Below, piece by piece: positions 53,014-61,414 of a stretch of DNA of 64,000 bases. This stretch comes from Albidovulum marisflavi (lineage in GTDB: Bacteria; Pseudomonadota; Alphaproteobacteria; Rhodobacterales; Rhodobacteraceae). A program made the translations under genes and the position numbers. Under the pieces are notes generated by a model that saw only the letters and a list, made by a program, of their open reading frames with translations, did no database searches and was not told where the DNA came from. Within the stretch, counting starts at the first letter, position 1. The number at the start of each line of letters is the position of its first letter. The DNA is taken from assembly GCF_025751435.1 (NCBI RefSeq), contig NZ_JAOWKY010000001.1:124001-188000 (forward strand). The letters are read 5' to 3'.

Positions 53014-53108
53014 GGTCTTTCTTCCGTGCAGAACGGACAAAGCCTATAGCCGCGCCCGCGCGCCTCCAAGCTCAAAGCGTTCAGCGCACGCGGGCGTGAC
53101 CTGCGGCG

Positions 53109-53651
53109 CTACTTGCGACGCAGGTGCTCATCCAGGCGCGGCATGATCTCGACGAAGTTGCAGGGCCGGTGACGGTAGTCGAGTTGCCACTTGAGGATTT
53201 CGTCCCAGGCATCCTTGCAGGCGCCGGGGCTGCCCGGCAGCGCGAACAGGTAGGTGCCGTTCGCCACCCCGCCCGTCGCCCGGCTTTGCACGGCAGAGGT
53301 GCCGATCTTCTGCATGGACACGATGGTGAAGACCGTGGCGAAGGCCTCGATCTCCTTCTCGTAGACGTCGCGATGCGCCTCGACCGTCACGTCGCGGCCC
53401 GTCAGGCCCGTGCCGCCGGTCGATATGATCACGTCGATCCCGGGATCCGCGCACCAGTCACGCAGCCGTGCCGCGATGTCGGCGCGTTCGTCGCGCACGA
53501 TGTCGCGCGCCGCCAGCACGTGTCCGGCTTCGGCGATCCGCGCGACCAACGCCTCGCCCGATCTGTCCTCTGCAAGTCCGCGGCTGTCGGACACGGTCAG
53601 GATGGCGATCCGGACCGGGATGAAGTCCTTGGTTTCGTCGATGCGGCTCAT
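53109..53651 (-). CDS. moaB: Molybdenum cofactor biosynthesis protein B
   Basis: 180 residues, MoaB/MogA fold. ILTVSDSRGLAEDRSGE near the start, the MPT-binding STGGTGLTGRD (about 96-106) and LPGSPGACKDAW. It adenylylates molybdopterin or binds it before molybdenum insertion. The ATG overlaps the uracil-DNA glycosylase stop (53648-53651), giving a coupled pair. Enzymes using Moco are not in the window. Confidence 0.94.
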   Translation of the reverse strand: MSRIDETKDFIPVRIAILTVSDSRGLAEDRSGEALVARIAEAGHVLAARDIVRDERADIAARLRDWCADPGIDVIISTGGTGLTGRDVTVEAHRDVYEKEIEAFATVFTIVSMQKIGTSAVQSRATGGVANGTYLFALPGSPGACKDAWDEILKWQLDYRHRPCNFVEIMPRLDEHLRRK

Positions 53652-54442
53652 GCGGGATCCTCAAGCCTTGCCTTGATCTCAAGCAGATCCGCCCAGGCCT
53701 CGCGCTTGGCGGCGGGATTGCGCAGGAGATAGGCGGGGTGGGTCATCGGAAGCGCGGGCTTGCCGAAGGCGGCGGTCCAGTTCCCCCGCAGGCGCAGGAT
53801 CCCGCGCTGGCCCAAGGCGGCGGCGCAGGGCGTGTTGCCCATCAGAATGACCAGCTTCGGATTCACAAGCTCCACATGCCGTTTCAGGAAAGGCAGCATC
53901 ATCGCGATCTCGGCAGGCTCGGGGTCCCGGTTCTGCGGCGGGCGCCATGGCATGACATTGGTGATGTAGATCGCCTCCACGGGATGGTGCGCGGTCCGGG
54001 CAAGACCGATCGCCGCGAACATCCGGTCCAGAAGCTGCCCCGCCCGCCCGACGAAAGGCCGACCCTCGATATCCTCGTCCCGGCCCGGAGCCTCGCCGAT
54101 GATCATCACCCGCGCTTCGGGGTTGCCGTCGGCGAAGACGAAATTGCGCGCGCCCTTCTTCAGGTCGCACAGGTCGTAGGCCGACTGCGCCGTGGCGAGC
54201 TGTTCCAGGGATGCGGCACGCGCCGCCGCAGCAGCAGCGGCCTCAACCGGATCGGCCGCCGCAGGCTGCGGCGCGGGATTCGGGGCGCCGGGCGCGGATC
54301 TGGAGGCTTTCACCGCGGGCTGCTCCTGCTCGTAGCGGTTCACCGGCAGGTCGCCCACCGCCTCGTCAGCGCCAAGCTCCACCTGCCACTCATAGAGCGC
54401 GCGGGCGGTTGCGAAATCCATCTGGGCAAGGGTCATGTCCAT
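53648..54442 (-). CDS. Family 4-type uracil-DNA glycosylase lacking three Fe-S cysteines
   Basis: 264 residues. About 85 N-terminal residues are poorly conserved and Ala/Pro-rich. The catalytic domain then shows GEAPGRDEDIEGRPFVG (motif A, 116 onward), RPPQNRDPEP and THPAYLLRNP. It removes uracil from DNA. In canonical family 4 enzymes four cysteines hold a 4Fe-4S cluster; aligned by eye, here they are Tyr89, Cys92, Trp166 and Met182, so the cluster is very likely absent. Such cluster-less relatives occur in alphaproteobacteria. The start ATG 54440-54442 is chosen; a second ATG is two codons later. Overlaps moaB. Confidence 0.85.
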   Translation of the reverse strand: MDMTLAQMDFATARALYEWQVELGADEAVGDLPVNRYEQEQPAVKASRSAPGAPNPAPQPAAADPVEAAAAAAARAASLEQLATAQSAYDLCDLKKGARNFVFADGNPEARVMIIGEAPGRDEDIEGRPFVGRAGQLLDRMFAAIGLARTAHHPVEAIYITNVMPWRPPQNRDPEPAEIAMMLPFLKRHVELVNPKLVILMGNTPCAAALGQRGILRLRGNWTAAFGKPALPMTHPAYLLRNPAAKREAWADLLEIKARLEDPA

Positions 54443-54547
54443 GCCCGCCAAGCTAGGCTGGCGCCAAGGCGACCACAAGGCGCGTATTCGCCGTTGCCCG
54501 AACCGCGTCCTTTTGCCATAAGCCCCTGAAATGGACCGGAGGCCCTG

Positions 54548-55510
54548 ATGACATTCCGCGCGCGGCATCTTCTGGGGATCGAGCACCTTGCCCCGGAAGA
54601 GATTCGCACCGTCCTTGACCTGGCAGAGACCTATGTCGACCTGAACCGGCGCACGGTGAAGCATTCCGACGCGCTTGCAGGCATGACGCAGATCAACATG
54701 TTCTTCGAAGCGTCGACGCGCACCCAGGCGTCGTTCGAGCTCGCGGGCAAGCGGCTGGGGGCGGACGTGATGAACATGTCGGTCGCCCATTCCAGCGTGA
54801 AGAAGGGGGAAACCCTTATCGACACGGCGATGACCTTGAACGCCATGCACCCCGACCTCCTGGTCGTGCGCCACCCGGCCTCGGGCGCGGTGGACCTTCT
54901 GGCGCAGAAGGTCAATTGCGCGGTGCTGAACGCGGGCGACGGGCGGCACGAACACCCGACACAGGCGCTTCTGGACGCGCTGACGATTCGGCGCGCCAAG
55001 GGCCGGATCCAGCGCCTGACCGTCGCCATCTGCGGCGACATCGCCCACAGCCGGGTCGCCCGGTCGAACCTGATTCTGCTGGGCAAGATGGAAAACCGGG
55101 TGCGCCTGATCGGCCCGCCGACGCTGATGCCCTCGGGCGTGGGTGACCTGGGCTGCGAGGTCTACCAGGACATGCGCGAAGGGCTGAAGGACTGCGACGT
55201 GGTGATGATGCTTCGCCTGCAACGCGAACGGATGGACGGCGGCTTCATCCCGTCGGAACGCGAATACTACCACCGTTTCGGACTGGACGCGGAAAAGCTG
55301 GCCTTCGCGAAGGAAGACGCGATCGTCATGCATCCGGGCCCCATGAACCGAGGGGTCGAGATCGACGGCGAACTGGCCGATGACATCAACCGCAGTGTCA
55401 TCCAGCACCAGGTCGAGATGGGCGTCGCCGTCCGGATGGCCTGCATGGACCTGCTGGCGCGCAACCTGAGGGCCGAGCGCGGGGCCAGGGCTGCGGGGGT
55501 GATGGTATGA
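54548..55510 (+). CDS. pyrB: Aspartate carbamoyltransferase catalytic subunit
   Basis: 320 residues; carbamoyl phosphate plus aspartate to carbamoyl-aspartate in pyrimidine synthesis. The carbamoyl-phosphate motif is [20 protein letters not shown] (Ser56-Thr57-Arg58-Thr59), then HPTQALLDA and the late domain motif [16 protein letters not shown] lies upstream of the ATG. Its last four bases overlap the pyrC-like gene (ATGA), as in the pyrB-pyrC' pair of Pseudomonas, suggesting a joint complex. No pyrI regulatory gene is present. Confidence 0.96.
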   Translation: MTFRARHLLGIEHLAPEEIRTVLDLAETYVDLNRRTVKHSDALAGMTQINMFFEASTRTQASFELAGKRLGADVMNMSVAHSSVKKGETLIDTAMTLNAMHPDLLVVRHPASGAVDLLAQKVNCAVLNAGDGRHEHPTQALLDALTIRRAKGRIQRLTVAICGDIAHSRVARSNLILLGKMENRVRLIGPPTLMPSGVGDLGCEVYQDMREGLKDCDVVMMLRLQRERMDGGFIPSEREYYHRFGLDAEKLAFAKEDAIVMHPGPMNRGVEIDGELADDINRSVIQHQVEMGVAVRMACMDLLARNLRAERGARAAGVMV

Positions 55511-56781
55511 CCCTGCACCTGATCAATGCCCGCCTGATCGACCCCGAAGGGCTGACCCAGTCCGAAGGCTCGGTCACTATCGAAGACGGCGTGATTTCCG
55601 CGCTGAACGGCGATGCCCCGAAGGGCGCGAACGTCTTCGACTGCGAGGGTCGCTGCCTGGCGCCCGGCATCGTCGACCTGGGCGTCAAGATCGGCGAGCC
55701 GGGCGAGCGGCACAAGGAGTCGTTCCGCTCCGCCGGCCTTGCAGCCGCCGCGGGCGGCGTCACGACGATCATCGCCCGCCCCGACACGCACCCGGCCATC
55801 GACAACCCAGAAACGCTGGAGTTCGTCACCCGCCGCGCGGCCGAAGCCTCGCCCGTCCGTATCCGCCACATGGCCGCCCTGACCAAGGGCCGCGAAGGGC
55901 GCGAGATGACCGAGATCGGGTTTCTTCTGGACGCGGGCGCCATCGCTTTTACCGACTGCGATCATGTCGTGACCGACACCAAGGTCCTGTCCCGCGCGCT
56001 GACCTACGCCAAGTCGCTGGGCGCGCTGGTGATGGGGCACCCGCAGGAGCCGGGCCTTTCGAAGGGCGCGGCCACGACTTCGGGCAAGTTCGCCAGCCTG
56101 CGCGGCCTTCCCGGCGTGTCGCCGATGGCCGAGCGCATCGGTTTCGACCGCGACATGGGCCTGGTCGAGATGACCGGGGTCAGGTACCACTTTGACCAGA
56201 TCACCACGGCAAGGGCGCTGCCGCCGCTGGAGCGGGCGAAGAGAAACGGCTTCGACGTGACCGCCGGCACCTCGATCCACCACCTGACGCTGAACGAATT
56301 CGACGTCGGCGACTACCGCACCTTCTTCAAGGTCAAGCCGCCGCTGAGAAGCGAGGATGACAGGCTGGCCACCGTCGAGGCGGTGGCCTCGGGCGTGATC
56401 GACATCATATCGTCGATGCACACGCCGCAGGACGAGGAATCGAAACGCCTGCCCTATGAGGACGCGGCGGCCGGCGCGGTGGCGCTGGAAACCTTCCTGC
56501 CGGCGGCGCTGCGGCTTTACCATGCCGGGCATCTGACGCTGCCGCAGCTGTTCCGGGCGATGGCGCTGAACCCCGCGGGCCGTCTGGGCCTGCCGCAGGG
56601 GCGGCTGGCCCAGGGCGCGCCAGCGGACCTCGTGCTTTTCGATCCCGACACGCCCTTCGTGCTGGATCGCTTCAAGCTCAGGTCAAAGTCGAAGAACACG
56701 CCCTTTGACGGGCAGAGGATGGAAGGCCGTGTGCTGGCGACATGGGTCGCCGGAAGACAGGTCTTCGGCGCGGAGGCGTAA
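55507..56781 (+). CDS. Dihydroorotase-like PyrC' protein, probably non-catalytic
   Basis: 424 residues, amidohydrolase fold of type I dihydroorotase. Key metal and catalytic residues are missing. The D-x-H-x-H motif reads DLGVK (Gly59, Lys61 where His is expected), and the segment that normally carries the catalytic Asp (D-H-A-P-H) reads MHTPQ with Met304. The surrounding framework ([43 protein letters not shown]) is well kept, so the protein is folded and selected. In Pseudomonas a similar inactive PyrC' stabilises the PyrB complex; the same role is inferred. A true dihydroorotase must be elsewhere. Confidence 0.85.
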   Translation: MTLHLINARLIDPEGLTQSEGSVTIEDGVISALNGDAPKGANVFDCEGRCLAPGIVDLGVKIGEPGERHKESFRSAGLAAAAGGVTTIIARPDTHPAIDNPETLEFVTRRAAEASPVRIRHMAALTKGREGREMTEIGFLLDAGAIAFTDCDHVVTDTKVLSRALTYAKSLGALVMGHPQEPGLSKGAATTSGKFASLRGLPGVSPMAERIGFDRDMGLVEMTGVRYHFDQITTARALPPLERAKRNGFDVTAGTSIHHLTLNEFDVGDYRTFFKVKPPLRSEDDRLATVEAVASGVIDIISSMHTPQDEESKRLPYEDAAAGAVALETFLPAALRLYHAGHLTLPQLFRAMALNPAGRLGLPQGRLAQGAPADLVLFDPDTPFVLDRFKLRSKSKNTPFDGQRMEGRVLATWVAGRQVFGAEA

Positions 56782-56782
56782 G

Positions 56783-57388
56783 ATGCCGGAACTGACAAGC
56801 GGGGCGACGGTCCTGATCCTGACGGCGCTTCTGGGCTATCTGCTTGGCTCCGTTCCCTTCGGCCTTGTGATCACCAGGGCGTTGGGCCTGGGCGACGTGC
56901 GCAAGATCGGGTCCGGCAACATCGGTGCGACGAACGTGCTGCGCACCGGCAGCAAGCCAGCCGCGTTTGCCACGCTGATCCTCGACGGCGGCAAGGGCGC
57001 GGTCGCGGTGCTGATCGCGCGCGCGCTGGCGGGCGGGGACGCGGCCCAGATCGCCGGGCTTGCCGCCTTTCTGGGCCACCTCTACCCGGTCTGGCTGAGA
57101 TTCAAGGGCGGCAAGGGTGTTGCGACCTTTCTGGGCACGGTGCTTGCCCTTGCCTGGCCCGTGGGACTTGCAGCCTGTGGCACCTGGCTGGTCGCGGCGT
57201 TGCTGACGCGGCGCTCATCCCTGGGCGCGCTGGTGTCGGCGGCGCTGTCGGCGGCCTGGGCGGTGGTCCTGGGGCATGGCGACATGGTGGTGCTGATCGT
57301 GATCCTTGCCGCGCTTGTCTTCTGGCGGCACCGGTCCAACATCGCCCGGATCATCGCCGGAGAGGAGCCCCGGATCGGGGGCAAGTGA
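56783..57388 (+). CDS. plsY: Acyl-phosphate glycerol-3-phosphate acyltransferase PlsY
   Basis: 201 residues, five membrane spans. The three PlsY motifs are visible: GYLLGSVPFGLVI, IGSGNIGATNVLR and FKGGKGVATFLG. It transfers the acyl group from acyl-phosphate to glycerol-3-phosphate, first step of phospholipid synthesis. Start at 56783, one base after the pyrC' TAA, with GGAGG upstream. Its TGA lies inside a 14-bp tandem duplication. Confidence 0.94.
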   Translation: MPELTSGATVLILTALLGYLLGSVPFGLVITRALGLGDVRKIGSGNIGATNVLRTGSKPAAFATLILDGGKGAVAVLIARALAGGDAAQIAGLAAFLGHLYPVWLRFKGGKGVATFLGTVLALAWPVGLAACGTWLVAALLTRRSSLGALVSAALSAAWAVVLGHGDMVVLIVILAALVFWRHRSNIARIIAGEEPRIGGK

Positions 57389-57400
57389 TCGGGGGCAAGT
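57373..57400. repeat. 14-bp tandem duplication across the plsY stop
   Basis: GATCGGGGGCAAGT occurs twice head to tail (57373-57386, 57387-57400), with a third partial GATCGGGG. The plsY stop TGA spans the junction, so gain of a unit adds sequence only after the stop. Confidence 0.9.
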
Positions 57401-57529
57401 GATCGGGGAAATCTCGCCGGCGCGGGGCAACGGGCGCGGCGCCGAAAGCGGCTGGAAGGGTGCGCCGACACCCTTGCGCTGCCAATGCGTCTGCCAGACA
57501 CTCGGCGCAGCGGAAACGAGGAGGGCGCG

Positions 57530-57937
57530 ATGGATTTCTGGACTGCGGTCAAGACCTGCTTCAACAAATACGCAACCTTCAGGGGGCGCGCCACGCGGCC
57601 CGAGTACTGGTGGTTCGTCCTGTTCCTGTTCATTGCGAACATCGTTCTGAGCGTGCTGGACTTCGCGCTTTTCGGCATGCATGCGCAGTCCATGCAGCCG
57701 ATTTCGACGATCTTCTCTCTGGTGACGATCCTGCCCAGCCTGGCCGCCGCCGTCCGGCGCCTGCATGACACGGGCCGCAGCGGCTGGTGGCTGCTGCTGA
57801 TCTTCATCCCCATCCTGGGCTTCCTTGTCCTGATCTGGTTCCTTGCCCAGCCCAGCGAGGAAGGGGAAAACGACTTTGGCCCCGCCCCGGGCGAAGCCGG
57901 CGCGGGAACGTCTATCCCAAGGGTGAACCGTCAGTAG
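57530..57937 (+). CDS. DUF805 family membrane protein
   Basis: 135 residues: KYATFRGRATRPEYWWFVLF at the start, a first span (about 26-46), another near 60-77 containing the conserved RRLHDTGRSGWWLL, then a span ending LIWFLAQPSEEGENDFGP. This is the DUF805 (inner-membrane YhaH) pattern. Function unknown. GAGGAGG lies upstream of the ATG at 57530. It overlaps the convergent gshA end by 7 bases. Confidence 0.93.
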   Translation: MDFWTAVKTCFNKYATFRGRATRPEYWWFVLFLFIANIVLSVLDFALFGMHAQSMQPISTIFSLVTILPSLAAAVRRLHDTGRSGWWLLLIFIPILGFLVLIWFLAQPSEEGENDFGPAPGEAGAGTSIPRVNRQ

Positions 57938-59301
57938 CTGTATTCGGCGTAGACGCGGGACAGGTCGCCCGCCCATTCGCCGTGATACTTTTCCAGAAGT
58001 TCATCGGCGGGCACCTTGCCCGTTTCGACGCTTTCCTGAAGCGCGTTCAGGAAGTGCGTCTCATTCGGTACCATGCCGCCTGCGCCGGGCTTCGCCCGCG
58101 CCTTGAGTCCGGCTTCGGCGATCGCGACGACGTCCCGTGCAAGATCCAGCATCCGAACGCCGCCCGCTTCCGCCTGAAGCGCGTCGACGGAGGCCGCGAC
58201 GCGCAGCGCCTCTCTCGTCTCATCGTTCCAGTTCTTGCAGAGGTCCCAGGCGGCATCCAGAGCAGACTGGTCGTAAAGCAGGCCGACCCACAGCGCGGGC
58301 AGCGCGCAAAGGCGGCGCCAGGGGCCGCCGTCCGCGCCGCGCATCTCGATATACTTCTTGACGCGCGCCTCCGGGAAGACTGTCGTCATGTGGTCTGCCC
58401 AGTCCGACAGGGTGGGCTTTTCACCCGGCAGCGCGGGCAGTTCGCCCTTCAGGAAGTCGCGGAACGACTGGCCAAGCGCATTGATGTACTTGCCGTCGCG
58501 GTAGACGAAATACATCGGCACGTCGAGAACGTAGTCCACATAGCGCTGATAGCCCATGCCGTCCTCGAACACGAAGGGCAGCATGCCCGTGCGCGCCCCG
58601 TCCAGGTCGCGCCAGATCCGGCTGCGCCAGGACTTGTGGCCGTTGGGCTTGCCCTCGAAGAACGGGGAATTCGCGAACAGCGCGGTCGCGACGGGCTGAA
58701 GGCTCAGCGCCACGCGAAGTTTCTTGACCATGTCTGCCTCGGACGCGAAGTCGAGGTTCACCTGCACCGTGCAGGTCCGGTACATCATCTGCGTGCCATG
58801 GGTACCGACCCGGCCCATGTAGTCGGTCATCAGCCGGTAGCGCCCCTTCGGCATCATCGGCATCTGGTCATGCGTCCATTCCGGCGCCGCGCCCAGCCCG
58901 ATGAACCGGGCGCCGATGCGGTCGGCGATCTCGTGCACCTCGCGCAGGTGTTCGTTCACCTCGTCGCAGGTCTGGTGAATCGTTTCGAGCGGCGCGCCCG
59001 AAAGCTCAAGCTGCCCGCCGGGTTCAAGCGAGACATTGGCGCCGTCCTTGGTCAGGCCGATGATGTTGTCCTGTTCGTAGACGGGATCCCAACCGAAACG
59101 GTCGCGCAGCCCTTCCAGCATGGCCTTGATCGAGCGCGGCCCGTCGTAGGGCAAGGGCGCCAGCGTGTCCTTGCAGTAGCCGAACTTCTCGTGCTCGGTC
59201 CCGATGCGCCAGTCATCCTTGGGCTTTTCGCCCGAGGCCATGTATTCGGCCAGTTGCTCGAAGCGTTCGATCGGACCGCCGCCGGACTGAGGAATGGACA
59301 T
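57931..59301 (-). CDS. gshA: Glutamate-cysteine ligase (plant type)
   Basis: 456 residues, the GCS2/plant-alphaproteobacterial class. WRIGTEHEKFGYCKDTLAPL, LEPGGQLELSGAPLETIH (glutamate site), MYRTCTVQVNLDF, and EMRGADGGPWRRLCALPALW. It forms gamma-glutamyl-cysteine, the committed step of glutathione synthesis. I start at ATG 59299-59301, with GGAG upstream; an ATG ten codons earlier is possible. Last gene of a minus-strand run from rsmE. Confidence 0.95.
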   Translation of the reverse strand: MSIPQSGGGPIERFEQLAEYMASGEKPKDDWRIGTEHEKFGYCKDTLAPLPYDGPRSIKAMLEGLRDRFGWDPVYEQDNIIGLTKDGANVSLEPGGQLELSGAPLETIHQTCDEVNEHLREVHEIADRIGARFIGLGAAPEWTHDQMPMMPKGRYRLMTDYMGRVGTHGTQMMYRTCTVQVNLDFASEADMVKKLRVALSLQPVATALFANSPFFEGKPNGHKSWRSRIWRDLDGARTGMLPFVFEDGMGYQRYVDYVLDVPMYFVYRDGKYINALGQSFRDFLKGELPALPGEKPTLSDWADHMTTVFPEARVKKYIEMRGADGGPWRRLCALPALWVGLLYDQSALDAAWDLCKNWNDETREALRVAASVDALQAEAGGVRMLDLARDVVAIAEAGLKARAKPGAGGMVPNETHFLNALQESVETGKVPADELLEKYHGEWAGDLSRVYAEYSY

Positions 59302-59358
59302 CTGGTGGGCTCCGCCTGATTGCGCACTCAAGGCGCATAGAGGGGCGAGTTGGCAGGG

Positions 59359-59871
59359 TCAAGTCAAGGCCGCATGCGCGGATCTCTGCCAGAGAATCTC
59401 TGTGCCCTCGCGCGCATCGAGTGCGCGCGAAAGCGCACCCAGATCAATGCCGGGAAGCGCGGCAAAGGCATCGTGCAGCCGATCCGCCCCGGCGGCGGCA
59501 ATCGGGATCAACAGAACCTGTCCATCCGCCTGCCTGAGCCGCCAGTGGCGCTTGCCGTGGATGTCGATCAGCCGGATCTCGGTCAGTTCGCGCAGCGCGA
59601 CATAGCCGCCGAAGGTCGGTCCCAGATAGCCGATCTGGCCTTCGTCGATCTCGACCATGCCGGGCGCATCGACGGTTCGCGCGAAACGCAGCCGGCGCAC
59701 GGCGACCGCGCCCCAGCCAAGGCCAAGCGCACCCAGCACAAGCCCGAGCGGGATAAAGACATAGCCACCCAGCCGGGTGATCCAGAGCGCGACGGCCACC
59801 AGGCCCGCGGCAAACAGGACCTCGCGCCAGCGCCACAGGCCCTTTTGCAGTTCGGGCCGTATGAAGCTCAT
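59359..59871 (-). CDS. Unrecognised protein with two membrane spans and a PH-like tail
   Basis: 170 residues. Two close spans (about 19-36 and 40-58) lead to a cytoplasmic beta-rich part of about 110 residues starting VRRLRFARTVDAPGMVEIDE. GYLGPTFGGYVALRELTEIR and ILLIP-like strands suggest a bacterial PH-type domain, by eye only. The ATG overlaps the stop of the upstream unknown gene, so it is in the rsmE-gshA operon. Confidence 0.8.
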   Translation of the reverse strand: MSFIRPELQKGLWRWREVLFAAGLVAVALWITRLGGYVFIPLGLVLGALGLGWGAVAVRRLRFARTVDAPGMVEIDEGQIGYLGPTFGGYVALRELTEIRLIDIHGKRHWRLRQADGQVLLIPIAAAGADRLHDAFAALPGIDLGALSRALDAREGTEILWQRSAHAALT

Positions 59872-60665
59872 CGCGACACTCCCTGATAGGGTGCCTGCCG
59901 GCGCGCCGGGGCCATGTCATCGAACGCCCGGATGAGCCGGGCCGCCCCGTCCGGTCCCCTCTCCCACAGGGCACCGCCTTGGGCGTAGTGCAGGCGGTCT
60001 TGCCAGATGTCGGCCCATTCCCAGCGGGTTTCCACCCGCGCGCCATCAGAGCCGATCAGGGCGTAGCGGTTGGAAACGATCGCGCGCCGCGGTTCGCCCA
60101 GGGCGAAGGACAGCTCTAACCGCCCGCCTCCCGGGACATCGCGGGCCAGTATTGCGGCGTAGCCCGCGCCGTCCAGCCGGCGCCAGCCGCGGGCCTGCAT
60201 CAGCGCCGCATAGGTGTCCCCCATGTGAAAGCCGTCCGTCGAATGGGGAAAGGCGTTTGCGGGCGCTTGGTGCAGTTCACGGGTCGGCAGGGACTCGGCC
60301 GGTCCAACTCCGTTCAGCCAGAGCTGCCCGGATTCAGGAAAGCCGCCGCCGCCGCCCCAGGTGCTGTCCTGCGGCATGTGCGCGATCGAGGTGAGCCAGG
60401 GCGCCCGCGAAACAGCGGTCCACCAACGCGTCCCGCCCTTGCCCGCGAAGCAGACCAGGTGCCGCCCGTCCGGCGACAGGTCACAGCGGTGTTCGTAGAT
60501 GCGACCGTGAAACCATTGACCAAGCTCGAAGCTATCGTCGTCGCGGTTCCAGCCGATGCTGGCGACCCAGCGGCTTGGCCCGCGCCTGAGGACAATCGCG
60601 GCGGCGCAGTCGCGCGCAGTGATGACGTGAAGACGCGGCGGGGTCATCTGCGCCGGGCCGCTCAT
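59868..60665 (-). CDS. Unrecognised Trp-rich protein in the rsmE-gshA operon
   Basis: 265 residues, no signal or span. The composition is striking: many Trp, Gly and His, with WVASIGWNRDDDSFELGQWF, CDLSPDGRHLVCFAGKGG, STWGGGGGFPESGQLWLNG and WEWADIWQDRLHYA. The S-P-D-G-x-x-L-V pattern recalls a blade of a beta-propeller, so a WD/NHL-like fold is possible. The ATG overlaps the rsmE stop and the stop overlaps the next ATG. Function unknown. Confidence 0.78.
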   Translation of the reverse strand: MSGPAQMTPPRLHVITARDCAAAIVLRRGPSRWVASIGWNRDDDSFELGQWFHGRIYEHRCDLSPDGRHLVCFAGKGGTRWWTAVSRAPWLTSIAHMPQDSTWGGGGGFPESGQLWLNGVGPAESLPTRELHQAPANAFPHSTDGFHMGDTYAALMQARGWRRLDGAGYAAILARDVPGGGRLELSFALGEPRRAIVSNRYALIGSDGARVETRWEWADIWQDRLHYAQGGALWERGPDGAARLIRAFDDMAPARRQAPYQGVSR

Positions 60666-61402
60666 TCCTGCCGCCAGTCGCCAAGCGCCGCCTGCCAGAG
60701 CACCAGCGCGGCAAGCGCTGCCGTTTCCGCGCGCAGTATCCTGGGACCAAGCGGCACCGGCCGCACGAAGGGCAAGGCGCGAAGCCGAGTGCGCTCGGCG
60801 CCGGAAAACCCGCCCTCGGGCCCGATCAGGATTGCCCAAGGTCCCGGCATTTCGTTCAGCAGGGCCTGAAGCGCCGACGACCGGCCCGCCGCGTCCTCGT
60901 CAGCCCAGAGGATCCGGCGCGCGGGGTCCCAACGCGCAAGCACCTTGGCCAAAGGTGCGATGTCGTCGACCTCGGGCAGGTGAAGCGCGCCGCACTGTTC
61001 GGCCGCCTCACGCACATGGGCTTCGGCCTTGTCGCGCCGCAGGCGTTCCGCGTTTGTGAAATCCGTCGCAACCGGCACGATCCGCGCAGCGCCAAGCTCC
61101 ACCGCCTTTTCCACGATGAAGTCGGTCCGGGCCTTCTTGACCGGCGCGAACAGAAGCCAAAGGTCAGGCGCCTGCGTCTGTGCCGCCGTCTGCGCCATGC
61201 AGGACAGCGCACCCTTGCGCTTTCCCGCCTCTGCGACTTCGGCCAGCCATTCGCCGTCGCGGCCGTTGAAGACCAGGACCTGACCGCCAACGCCCTGCCG
61301 CATCACACCGAAAAGGTAATGCGCCTGCGCCTCGTCCAGGGGAACCGATTGCCCCGGGCCAAGCGGATGGTCTACACAAAGTCTGATCTTAGCTGACGAC
61401 AT
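60662..61402 (-). CDS. rsmE: 16S rRNA (uracil-1498-N3)-methyltransferase
   Basis: 246 residues, SPOUT fold. N-terminal PUA-like domain with AHYLFGVMRQGVGGQVLVFN, then KKARTDFIVEKAVELGAARI. The knot motifs follow: ILIGPEGGFSGAE (about 191-203) and LGPRILRAETAALAAL. The start ATG (61400-61402) lies only 12 bases from the divergent ubiA ATG. First gene of the rsmE-unknown-unknown-gshA run. Confidence 0.95.
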   Translation of the reverse strand: MSSAKIRLCVDHPLGPGQSVPLDEAQAHYLFGVMRQGVGGQVLVFNGRDGEWLAEVAEAGKRKGALSCMAQTAAQTQAPDLWLLFAPVKKARTDFIVEKAVELGAARIVPVATDFTNAERLRRDKAEAHVREAAEQCGALHLPEVDDIAPLAKVLARWDPARRILWADEDAAGRSSALQALLNEMPGPWAILIGPEGGFSGAERTRLRALPFVRPVPLGPRILRAETAALAALVLWQAALGDWRQE

Positions 61403-61414
61403 GAGGCCGAACTT

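Noticed and set aside
53648-55408. Possible 586-residue fusion extending the uracil-DNA glycosylase upstream
   Set aside because: The extra 320 codons run antisense through pyrB and show no family similarity; the ATG at 54442 gives a normal enzyme.
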